From Actinomycetes bacterium (GTDB lineage: Bacteria > Actinomycetota > Actinomycetes > Prado026), in assembly GCA_025455945.1 (NCBI GenBank), contig JALOLN010000157.1, forward strand, positions 1 through 5,416: a stretch of DNA of 5,416 nucleotides, read 5' to 3'. Below, piece by piece: positions 1-4,690 of the stretch. The notes below the pieces were generated by a model that did no database searches, was not told the DNA's origin, and saw nothing but the letters and a program-made list of their open reading frames with translations. Within the stretch, counting starts at the first letter, position 1; each line of letters begins with the position of its first letter. The translations under genes were made by a program, and so were the position numbers.

Positions 1-66
1 GGGCCGCAGCTTGTTGACGGCCATGGTGCCGGCGGTGCCCCCGCCGAGGACCAGCAGACGCTTCAT
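1..66 (-). CDS. FAD/NAD(P)-binding oxidoreductase, sulfide:quinone reductase-like (5' end only)
   Basis: Only the first 22 codons are inside the window; the gene continues beyond base 1. They read MKRLLVLGGGTAGTMAVNKL, then R-P: a short beta strand followed by the glycine-rich GGGTAG turn of a Rossmann dinucleotide-binding fold at the extreme N-terminus. This is where flavoprotein disulfide reductases and sulfide:quinone oxidoreductases bind the ADP part of FAD. The 'AGT-M-VNKLR' stretch after the turn is reminiscent of the sulfide:quinone-reductase-like subgroup, but that subgroup call is from memory and rests on very few residues. The start is secure: AAGGAG at 73-78 lies six bases before the ATG, and the ATG overlaps the stop of the upstream regulator as ATGA. 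The two genes therefore look translationally coupled and probably share a transcript. Substrate and electron acceptor cannot be judged without the rest of the gene. Confidence 0.72.
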   Translation of the reverse strand, partial: MKRLLVLGGGTAGTMAVNKLRP

Positions 67-812
67 TCCATGCTCCTTGACTGGGGTGGGGAGCCCGCGG
101 ATGCGTGGTCCCCGGTCGGTGCCGACTCGACCGCCGCGCGGGACAGCACGGTGGCGATCTTGGGCAGGGTGGCCAGCACCTGGTGGCGCTGGTCGGGGTC
201 GAGCTGGTGCAGGTCGGGCCGCCGGTCACCCTGGTCGGCGGTGGCCACGCCCCCGGCCAGGACCATGCCGATGAGGCGGTCGCCCGAGCGGATGAAGGAC
301 CGGGCGCACTCGAAGCCGAGGTGCCCCGTCCGGAAGTGCGGCTCGAAGTCCAGGTCGTCGGCGAGCACCCGCCACTCGGCCGTGCAGGCGTCCAGCACCG
401 TGGCGTCCCCCGCGCGGGCGCTGAACCAGGCGTTGGGGTTGGCGACGTCGGTGACGGGGCGGCCGGCCATGTCGGTGACGACCATCATCACGCCGAGGGA
501 CTGCGCCGCCACGTCGATCACCGGCTGGGCCACCGTGCGTGGCAGCGCCGGGCGGGGCTGTCCCGCCTCCGGCACCGGCCGCTCGAGGGCGAGCAGGCTG
601 CGGATCCGCTCGGCCGGGAACCGCCACTGCCGGCCGATCTTGAGCGCGGGCAGCCGGCCGTCGCTGGCCATCCGGTACACGGTCGAGCGGTCGAGGTCGA
701 GCAGCCGCTGGACCTGGTCCGCGGTGAGCAGCGCGCCGGAGACAGCGCCGTTGACGGCGCTGACGGTGCCCGCCTCTGCCTGTGCCTCATGCCTGTCGTG
801 CACGTCCTGCAC
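63..812 (-). CDS. Excisionase-type HTH regulator with PocR-like sensory domain
   Basis: Probable one-component DNA-binding regulator of about 249 residues. Numbering from the GTG at 812, residues 28-74 form a MerR/excisionase-type helix-turn-helix (LLTADQVQRLLDLDRSTVYR, then 'DGRLPALKIGRQWRFP'). A proline-rich linker follows, then a region at about 97-192 resembling the PocR sensory domain. Its recognisable parts are 'GVMMVVTDMAGRPVTDV', a cysteine in 'DACTAEW' (Cys143), a second in 'GHLGFECARS' (Cys169) and the closing 'IGMVLAGGV'. PocR-type domains bind small ligands, and the two cysteines could hold a metal or sense redox state; this is inference. The C-terminal tail is low-complexity. Three GTG starts are possible: 833 (weak upstream sequence), 812 (AGGAG at 823-827, ten bases away, chosen here) and 803 (possible leaderless start). 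The stop overlaps the start of the downstream oxidoreductase, so the regulator probably controls or senses that enzyme's chemistry. Family call good; ligand and targets unknown. Confidence 0.8.
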   Translation of the reverse strand: MQDVHDRHEAQAEAGTVSAVNGAVSGALLTADQVQRLLDLDRSTVYRMASDGRLPALKIGRQWRFPAERIRSLLALERPVPEAGQPRPALPRTVAQPVIDVAAQSLGVMMVVTDMAGRPVTDVANPNAWFSARAGDATVLDACTAEWRVLADDLDFEPHFRTGHLGFECARSFIRSGDRLIGMVLAGGVATADQGDRRPDLHQLDPDQRHQVLATLPKIATVLSRAAVESAPTGDHASAGSPPQSRSME

Positions 813-816
813 GCTA
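811..816 (-). promoter_or_regulatory. Possible -10 element of the PocR-like regulator gene
   Basis: On the minus strand the hexamer TAGCGT fits the loose actinobacterial -10 pattern TAnnnT. Transcription from it would begin near 803-804, right at an in-frame GTG, giving a leaderless message. The DosR-like box would then centre near -44 and the CRP-like site near -58. These are sensible positions for activators and fit the absence of a good -35 hexamer at the right distance. The hexamer alone is weak evidence. Confidence 0.25.
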
Positions 817-839
817 TGCCCACTCCTGCACACAACGGC

Positions 840-854
840 AGGGTCGAAAGTCCT
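840..854 (-). promoter_or_regulatory. DosR/DevR-like box
   Basis: Read on the minus strand, AGGACTTTCGACCC matches 11 of 14 positions of the mycobacterial DosR core GGGACTTTAGTCCC (consensus from memory). One half (GGACTT) is strong and the other (CGACCC) degenerate, so the site is only partly palindromic. It lies between aspC and the PocR-like regulator, 28 bases before the GTG at 812, and touches the CRP-like palindrome. DosR-type response regulators activate genes under hypoxia, nitric oxide or redox stress, which would suit a flavin oxidoreductase operon. The binding protein is inferred. Confidence 0.42.
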
Positions 855-869
855 ATGACGCAGGTCACA
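854..869. promoter_or_regulatory. CRP/FNR-type operator palindrome
   Basis: On the minus strand the 16-mer TGTGACCTGCGTCATA fits TGTGA-N6-TCACA with one mismatch and forms a six-base inverted repeat (TGTGAC / GTCATA) with one mismatched pair around a four-base centre. This is the half-site spacing of CRP/FNR family regulators, including the actinobacterial CRP-like proteins. It overlaps the aspC stop codon and lies immediately upstream of the DosR-like box, so it most likely serves the regulator-oxidoreductase transcription unit. Which family member binds is not knowable here. Confidence 0.5.
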
Positions 870-2106
870 GGCCCGCGAGCAGCCGGTGGATGCGCCCGAC
901 GCCCTCGACGAGGTCGTCGTCGCCGAGGGCGTAGGACAGCCGCAGGTAGCCCGGCGTGCCGAACGCCTCGCCGGGGACGACCGCCACCTCCACCTCGTCG
1001 AGGATGACCGCGGCCAGCTCGGCGGACGTCGTCGGCCGGTGGCCGCGGACGTCCCTGCCGAGCACCCCCTTGACCGAGGGGTAGCAGTAGAAGGCGCCCA
1101 GCGGCTCCGGGCAGGACACCCCGGGGATGGCGTTGAGCATGGCCGTCATGGTCAGCCGGCGCCGGTCGAAGGCCGCCCGCATCTCGGCCACGGCGGACAG
1201 GTCGCCAGAGACCGCGGCCAGGGCGGCCAGCTGGGACACGTTCGCGACGTTGGAGGTGGCGTGCGACTGGAGGTTGGTCGCAGCCGTCACCACGTCGACC
1301 GGCCCGATCATCCAGCCGACCCGCCAGCCGGTCATCGCATAGGTCTTGGCCACCCCGTTGACGACGACGCAGCGGTCGGCCAGCTCGGGGACCAGGGTGG
1401 GCAGCGAGGCGAACCGGGCGGTGCCGTAGACGAGGTGCTCGTAGATCTCGTCCGTGACCACCCACAGCCCCCGCTCGGCGGCCCAGCGCCCGATCTCGGC
1501 CACCTGCTCGGGTGGGTAGACGGCTCCGGTGGGGTTGGACGGCGACACGAAGACGAGCACCTTGGTGGCCGGGGTGCAGGCCGCCTCGAGCTGGCCGACG
1601 GTGGCCAGGTAGCCGGACGTCTCGTCGGTCATCACCTCGACCGGGACCCCGCCCGCCAGCCGGATGGACTCCGGGTAGGTCGTCCAGTACGGCGCCGGCA
1701 GCAGGACCTCGTCGCCGGGGTCGAGGAGCGTCGCGAACGCGTTGTACAGCGCCTGCTTGCCCCCGTTGCTGATGAGGACCTGGCTCGGCTCGACGGCGTA
1801 GCCGCTGTCCCGCAGGGTCTTCGCGGCCACCGCCGCCTTCAGCTCCGGCAGCCCGCCCGCCGGGGTGTAGCGGTGCCAGCGCGGGTCCCGCGCCGCGGCG
1901 ACCGCCGCTGCCACGATGTAGTCGGGGGTGGGGAAGTCCGGCTCGCCCGCGCCGAACCCGACGACAGGCCGTCCGGCGGCCTTGAGGGCCTTGGCCCTGG
2001 CGTCGACGGCGAGGGTGGCGGACTCGGCGATGCCGCCCACCCGCGCGGACACGCGGGGCTTGGCCGGTGGCGGGGTGGCGAGCGCGTCGGCAGTCACGGC
2101 GGGCAT
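865..2106 (-). CDS. aspC: Aspartate aminotransferase (class I, PLP-dependent)
   Basis: Cytoplasmic pyridoxal-phosphate enzyme that moves an amino group between aspartate and 2-oxoglutarate, giving oxaloacetate and glutamate (EC 2.6.1.1). The 413-residue product has the usual class I fold-type I length and closely resembles the Streptomyces enzymes. Visible motifs, numbered from the ATG at 2106, are: 'FGAGEPDFPTP' near 51-61; 'YTPAGGLPELK' near 80-90; 'PAPYWTTYPE' with the ring-stacking Trp141; 'SPSNPTG' with Asn191; 'TDEIYEHLVY' with Asp219 and Tyr222; the Schiff-base lysine Lys254 in 'GVAKTYAMTGWR'; and the substrate-carboxylate Arg389 in 'GYLRLSYALGD'. The reading frame is open to a GTG at 2160, but homologues begin close to the 'RVSARV' block, which favours the ATG at 2106. 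Its Shine-Dalgarno is poor, and the GTG at 2097 is an alternative. It is transcribed divergently from tRNA-Trp and runs towards the PocR-like regulator, ending 52 bases before it. Substrate could extend to other dicarboxylic or aromatic amino acids. Confidence 0.95.
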   Translation of the reverse strand: MPAVTADALATPPPAKPRVSARVGGIAESATLAVDARAKALKAAGRPVVGFGAGEPDFPTPDYIVAAAVAAARDPRWHRYTPAGGLPELKAAVAAKTLRDSGYAVEPSQVLISNGGKQALYNAFATLLDPGDEVLLPAPYWTTYPESIRLAGGVPVEVMTDETSGYLATVGQLEAACTPATKVLVFVSPSNPTGAVYPPEQVAEIGRWAAERGLWVVTDEIYEHLVYGTARFASLPTLVPELADRCVVVNGVAKTYAMTGWRVGWMIGPVDVVTAATNLQSHATSNVANVSQLAALAAVSGDLSAVAEMRAAFDRRRLTMTAMLNAIPGVSCPEPLGAFYCYPSVKGVLGRDVRGHRPTTSAELAAVILDEVEVAVVPGEAFGTPGYLRLSYALGDDDLVEGVGRIHRLLAGL

Positions 2107-2131
2107 CCTGCCATTCCGGCGCGCCCGGTGG

Positions 2132-2161
2132 TTCGCCCGCGGGGCGGCCAGGCCGTACACT
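2132..2161 (+). promoter_or_regulatory. Candidate promoter for tRNA-Trp
   Basis: The hexamer TACACT at 2156-2161 is a good actinobacterial -10 element (TAnAnT). A weak -35-like TTCGCC lies at 2132-2137, with an 18-base spacer. Transcription would start near 2168, about 70 bases before the mature tRNA 5' end, and could continue into secE. The region also separates the tRNA from the divergent aspC gene, for which I see no convincing promoter on the minus strand. Confidence 0.42.
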
Positions 2162-2203
2162 CGGGCGCTGGTGGCTCTCCGCCGCTGCCCCAGCCTGCCC
2201 GGG

Positions 2204-2219
2204 CCACCGGGTTCGGTGG
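2204..2219. repeat. Inverted repeat in the tRNA-Trp leader
   Basis: CCACCG and CGGTGG form a perfect six-base inverted repeat around GGTT; two more outer pairs form past one G-G mismatch. It lies 18 bases before the tRNA 5' end. As RNA it would be a stable small hairpin in the precursor; as DNA it could be an operator. In such GC-rich sequence a chance occurrence is quite possible. Confidence 0.35.
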
Positions 2220-2237
2220 GCCTGCGGTGGCCGCCGA

Positions 2238-2311
2238 AGGGCCGTAGCTCAATTGGTCAGAGTCCCGGTCTCCAAAACCGGTGGTTGGGGGTTCGAGTCC
2301 CTCCGGCCCTG
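2238..2311 (+). tRNA. trnW: tRNA-Trp (anticodon CCA)
   Basis: A complete 74-base cloverleaf. The acceptor stem pairs AGGGCCG (2238-2244) with CGGCCCT (2304-2310), followed by discriminator G2311. The D stem is GCTC/GAGT with one G-U pair, and the loop carries GG. The anticodon stem is CCGGT/ACCGG around the loop CTCCAAA, with anticodon CCA at 2272-2274, decoding UGG tryptophan codons. The variable loop has five bases. The T arm is GGGGG, TTCGAGT, CCCTC, with one G-U pair. The 3' CCA is not encoded (GCAA follows), so CCA must be added by the nucleotidyltransferase. Its place immediately before secE-nusG is the usual actinobacterial one. It looks fully functional. Confidence 0.97.
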
Positions 2312-2318
2312 CAAGGCA

Positions 2319-2339
2319 CCCCGTGCGTCCGGCGCGGGG
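2319..2339 (+). terminator. GC-rich hairpin just after tRNA-Trp
   Basis: CCCCGTGC (2319-2326) pairs with GCGCGGGG (2332-2339) over eight pairs, one of them G-U, around the loop GTCCG. It begins eight bases after the tRNA discriminator. No T-run follows, so it is not a classical intrinsic terminator. It may be a partial or U-less terminator, a 3'-processing boundary for the tRNA, or a structure that lets some transcripts proceed into secE, whose start is 46 bases further on. Confidence 0.4.
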
Positions 2340-2384
2340 CACGAGGCAGACCCCTCCCAGGGTCGAGACGGACAGGTGAGGCGA

Positions 2385-2660
2385 GTGAGCGAGACGCGGG
2401 GCTCCACCGCGACGCCCGAACGCGGCCGCTCCGGCTCGGGACGCGGCGACAAGGAGGCCAGGCCGGGTCTCGTCGCGCGGGTGTCCTTGTTCTTCCGCCA
2501 GGTGGTCGCCGAGCTCCGCAAGGTGATCTGGCCGACCCGCCGGCAGCTCGGCACCTACACCAGCGTCGTGATCGTCTTCGTGCTCATCCTCACCGGGCTG
2601 GTCGCCCTGCTCGACTTCGTCTTCGGCCAGGGCGTGCTGTTCGTCTTCGGCGGCGGCTGA
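2385..2660 (+). CDS. secE: Preprotein translocase subunit SecE
   Basis: Small inner-membrane subunit of the SecYEG protein-export channel, clamping the two halves of SecY. The 91-residue product has a hydrophilic, probably disordered N-terminus (1-30), then the conserved amphipathic segment 'FFRQVVAELRKVIWPTRRQL' (36-55) lying on the membrane surface. A single transmembrane helix follows at about 58-80. One transmembrane helix is the norm for Gram-positive SecE, against three in Escherichia coli. The GTG at 2385 is chosen because AGGTGA at 2374-2379 precedes it by five bases; the in-frame GTG at 2376 lies within that Shine-Dalgarno. The secE-nusG pairing is near universal in bacteria and strongly supports the call. 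It is 57 bases from nusG with no terminator between, so the two are probably co-transcribed. Confidence 0.95.
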   Translation: MSETRGSTATPERGRSGSGRGDKEARPGLVARVSLFFRQVVAELRKVIWPTRRQLGTYTSVVIVFVLILTGLVALLDFVFGQGVLFVFGGG

Positions 2661-2717
2661 CGCCGGCACCGCAGGCCACCGACCCTCCCGTCCGTCCACC
2701 AGCAGGAAGAGCCCAGC

Positions 2718-3404
2718 GTGACCGAGTTCCCGCGTCCGGAGGACGCCGCCGAGCCCGATGCGGTCCCGGCCGAGCCCGCGGCCGTCGACACCGTCGAGGT
2801 GGTCGAGGCCGTCGAGGCCGTCGAGGAGGACCCGATCGAGGCCTTCCGCACCGCCCTGCGGGTGGCGCCGGGTGAGTGGTACGTCGTGCACTCCTACGCC
2901 GGCTACGAGAACCGCGTGAAGGCCAACATCGCCAGCCGCACGACGTCGCTGAACATGGAGGACTTCATCTTCCAGGTGGAGGTCCCCCAGGAGGAGGTCG
3001 TGGAGATCAAGAACGGCCAGCGCAAGATGGTGAAGCGCAACAAGTTCCCCGGGTACGTCCTGGTCCGCATGGACCTCACCGACGAGTCCTGGGGGGCCGT
3101 GCGGAACACCCCCGGGGTCACCGGCTTCGTGGGCCACGCCCACCAGCCCACCCCGCTGACCGTCGACGAGGTCGTGACGATCCTCGGGCCGACCGTCGAG
3201 AAGAAGGCCCACGAGCGCCCCGAGGTCAAGGTCCTGGACTTCCAGGTCGGCGACTCGGTGACCGTCATCGACGGCCCCTTCACCAGCCTCCAGGCGACCA
3301 TCCACGAGATCAACGCGGACACCCAGCGGATCAAGGGTCTCGTCGAGATCTTCGGCCGGGAGACCCCGGTCGAGCTGTCGTTCTCGCAGATCCAGAAGAA
3401 CTAG
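2718..3404 (+). CDS. nusG: Transcription termination/antitermination protein NusG
   Basis: General elongation factor that binds the RNA polymerase clamp through its N-terminal domain and contacts Rho or ribosomal protein S10 through its C-terminal KOW domain. The 228-residue product has an acidic, low-complexity N-terminal extension (1-50, with a VEV-VEA-VEA-VEE run at 26-37) typical of actinobacterial NusG. The NGN domain begins at about 53 ('EWYVVHSYAGYENRVKANI') and includes 'KRNKFPGYVLVRM' with Lys109-Val114, 'VRNTPGVTGFVGH' and the 'PTPLTVDEV' region. The KOW domain runs from about 174 ('FQVGDSVTVIDGPF') to the end ('RETPVELSFSQIQKN'). The GTG start has an AGGAAGAG-type Shine-Dalgarno at 2704-2711. 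The stop is followed ten bases later by rplK, so tight coupling is likely. NusG in actinobacteria can act as a pro-pausing or termination factor; this cannot be judged here. Confidence 0.97.
   Translation: MTEFPRPEDAAEPDAVPAEPAAVDTVEVVEAVEAVEEDPIEAFRTALRVAPGEWYVVHSYAGYENRVKANIASRTTSLNMEDFIFQVEVPQEEVVEIKNGQRKMVKRNKFPGYVLVRMDLTDESWGAVRNTPGVTGFVGHAHQPTPLTVDEVVTILGPTVEKKAHERPEVKVLDFQVGDSVTVIDGPFTSLQATIHEINADTQRIKGLVEIFGRETPVELSFSQIQKN
2793..2828 (+). repeat. Four in-frame 9-bp tandem repeats in nusG
   Basis: Four consecutive nine-base units (GTCGAGGTG, GTCGAGGCC, GTCGAGGCC, GTCGAGGAG) encode VEV, VEA, VEA and VEE in the acidic N-terminal extension of NusG. Because each unit is three codons, slippage would change copy number without breaking the frame. 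The extension precedes the NGN domain and is probably disordered. Confidence 0.85.
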
Positions 3405-3414
3405 GACGAGGGAC

Positions 3415-3846
3415 ATGCCCCCCAAGAAGAAGCTCGCAGCGATCATCAAGCTGCAGATCAATGCCGGCGCCGCGACCCCGGCCCCGCCCGTGGGCCCCGC
3501 GCTGGGCCAGCACGGCGTCAACATCATGGAGTTCTGCAAGGCGTACAACGCGGCCACCGAGGCCCAGCGCGGCCAGGTGATCCCGGTCGAGATCTCGGTG
3601 TACGAGGACCGCTCCTTCACCTTCGTGACCAAGACGCCGCCCGCCGCCCGCCTCATCCTCAAGGCCGCGGGCGTCGACAAGGGCAGCGGCGAGCCGCACA
3701 AGACCAAGGTCGCCAGGATCACCCGCGCCCAGGTGCGTGAGATCGCCGAGACCAAGCTCGTCGACCTCAACGCGAACGACCTCGACGCCGCCGAGAAGAT
3801 CATCGCGGGCACCGCCCGGTCGATGGGCATCACCGTCGTCGACTGA
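3415..3846 (+). CDS. rplK: 50S ribosomal protein L11
   Basis: Component of the GTPase-associated centre of the large subunit. It binds the conserved 23S rRNA stem-loop region and takes part in factor-dependent GTP hydrolysis and RelA activation; it is also part of the thiostrepton site. The 143-residue product is of normal length. The N-terminal domain (about 1-72) shows 'GAATPAPPVGPALGQHGVNI', with the hinge prolines (Pro22, Pro24, Pro25) where thiostrepton contacts L11, then 'MEFCKAYNAAT'. The rRNA-binding C-terminal domain (73-143) shows 'KTPPAARLILKAAG', 'KVARITRAQVREIA' and ends 'GTARSMGITVVD'. It starts ten bases after the nusG stop, with GACGAGG just before the ATG. The 72-base gap to rplA holds a structured element, described separately. 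Confidence 0.98.
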   Translation: MPPKKKLAAIIKLQINAGAATPAPPVGPALGQHGVNIMEFCKAYNAATEAQRGQVIPVEISVYEDRSFTFVTKTPPAARLILKAAGVDKGSGEPHKTKVARITRAQVREIAETKLVDLNANDLDAAEKIIAGTARSMGITVVD

Positions 3847-3865
3847 CGACGTCCTCTCCAACCGC

Positions 3866-3896
3866 CGTGGGAGGGCCGCGCCGCCCGCTGACCACG
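3866..3896 (+). promoter_or_regulatory. Candidate L1-binding autoregulatory hairpin before rplA
   Basis: The rplK-rplA spacer folds as an outer stem CGTGG (3866-3870) with CCACG (3892-3896), an asymmetric internal loop GA (3871-3872) opposite GCTGA (3887-3891), an inner stem GGGC (3873-3876) with GCCC (3883-3886), and a six-base loop. The 5' strand reads GTGGGAGGGC, close to the GGUGGGAGGC of helices 76-77 of Escherichia coli 23S rRNA where L1 binds, and the 3' closing CCAC matches that rRNA's ACCACC. Ribosomal protein L1 is a known translational repressor that binds such mimics in mRNA. The element ends ten bases before the AAGGAG of rplA (3907-3912), so L1 binding could block rplA initiation. 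The function is inferred from fold and position. Confidence 0.5.
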
Positions 3897-3918
3897 ACCT
3901 GCAGGCAAGGAGCAGCAG

Positions 3919-4647
3919 ATGAAGCGCAGCAAGTCCTACCGCGCCGCCGCCGAGAAGATCGACCGCGCGGCGCTGTACTCCCCGCTGGAGGCGGTCCGCC
4001 TCGCCAGGGAGACGTCCACGACCCGTTACGACGCCACCGTCGAGGTCGCGATGCGGCTCGGCGTGGACCCACGCAAGGCCGACCAGATGGTCCGCGGCAC
4101 CGTGAACCTGCCGCACGGCACCGGCAAGACGGCCCGGGTGCTGGTCTTCGCCACCGGCGACCGGGCGGAGGACGCCCGCGCCGCGGGGGCGGACCTCGTC
4201 GGGGCGGACGACCTGATCGCCGAGGTCGCAGGGGGCCGGCTGGACTTCGACGCCGTCGTCGCGACCCCTGACCTCATGGGCAAGGTGGGCCGGCTCGGTC
4301 GTGTCCTGGGCCCCCGGGGCCTGATGCCCAACCCGAAGACGGGCACCGTGACCAACGACGTCGTCAAGGCGGTCACCGACATCAAGGGCGGCAAGATCGA
4401 GTTCCGGACCGACCGGCACGCGAACCTCCACTTCATCGTGGGCAAGGTGTCGTTCGCCGACGCGGCGCTGGTGGAGAACTACGCCGCCGCCCTCGACGAG
4501 GTGCTGCGGCTGAAGCCGGCCGCCTCGAAGGGCCGCTACCTCAAGAAGGTCACCCTCAGCACGACGATGGGCCCGGGCATCCCGGTCGACCCCAACCGCA
4601 CCCGCAACCTGCTCGCCGAGGACGACGTCGCCGAGGCCTCGGCCTGA
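3919..4647 (+). CDS. rplA: 50S ribosomal protein L1
   Basis: Builds the mobile L1 stalk of the large subunit, which helps release deacylated tRNA from the E site; in many bacteria it also represses translation of its own mRNA. The 242-residue product has the usual length for the group. It opens with 'MKRSKSYRAAAEKID', and domain I (N- and C-terminal parts) frames domain II. Recognisable signatures are 'YDATVEVAMRLGVDPRKADQ', 'RGTVNLPHGTGK' in the RNA-binding part, 'LGPRGLMPNPKTGTVT' (130-145) and 'GKIEFRTDRHANLH'. The product ends with 'TMGPGIPVDP' and an acidic tail. The ATG has a clear AAGGAG at 3907-3912, six bases away. It follows rplK in the same operon. Confidence 0.98.
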   Translation: MKRSKSYRAAAEKIDRAALYSPLEAVRLARETSTTRYDATVEVAMRLGVDPRKADQMVRGTVNLPHGTGKTARVLVFATGDRAEDARAAGADLVGADDLIAEVAGGRLDFDAVVATPDLMGKVGRLGRVLGPRGLMPNPKTGTVTNDVVKAVTDIKGGKIEFRTDRHANLHFIVGKVSFADAALVENYAAALDEVLRLKPAASKGRYLKKVTLSTTMGPGIPVDPNRTRNLLAEDDVAEASA

Positions 4648-4660
4648 GCCTCCGAGCGGG

Positions 4661-4687
4661 GCGACGGACGCGACGGGCGCGACGGGC
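4661..4687 (+). repeat. Three 9-bp tandem repeats in the rplA-lipoprotein spacer
   Basis: GCGACGGAC is followed by two exact copies of GCGACGGGC. The array fills most of the 43-base gap between the rplA stop and the lipoprotein GTG, exactly where a Shine-Dalgarno would be expected, and none is visible. It may be a slippage product without function, or it may set the spacing between the two genes. Confidence 0.8.
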
Positions 4688-4690
4688 GCC

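Noticed and set aside
70..1007. Overlapping plus-strand frames opposite the PocR-like regulator
   Set aside because: The minus-strand frame shows clear HTH and PocR-like motifs and a coupled downstream start. The plus-strand products show none.
518..1465. 315-codon minus-strand frame overlapping aspC and the regulator in another frame
   Set aside because: Its translation is Arg/Gly/Pro-rich and simply re-reads the aspC and HTH coding sequence out of frame.
886..2247. 453-codon open frame on the plus strand opposite aspC
   Set aside because: It is antisense to a strongly conserved enzyme. The translation is Gly/Arg/His/Asp-rich with no domain pattern, and long antisense frames are expected in sequence this GC-rich.
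2238..2311. tRNA-Trp as an attachment site for an integrated element
   Set aside because: No integrase gene and no repeat of the tRNA 3' end are seen in the window, and the flanking genes are the normal housekeeping neighbours.
2249..2554. Minus-strand frame containing 'GRRDSNPQPPVLETGTLTN' over the tRNA
   Set aside because: This type of peptide is the familiar false translation of the reverse complement of a tRNA gene; the cloverleaf on the plus strand explains the sequence.
2661..2717. Possible separate promoter or terminator between secE and nusG
   Set aside because: No -10-like hexamer in a sensible position and no hairpin with a T-run are visible in this 57-base gap.
2094..3932. 612-codon open frame on the minus strand across tRNA-Trp, secE, nusG and rplK
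   Set aside because: It runs through a tRNA and three conserved genes on the other strand, and its composition reflects reverse-strand codon bias. It is a shadow frame.
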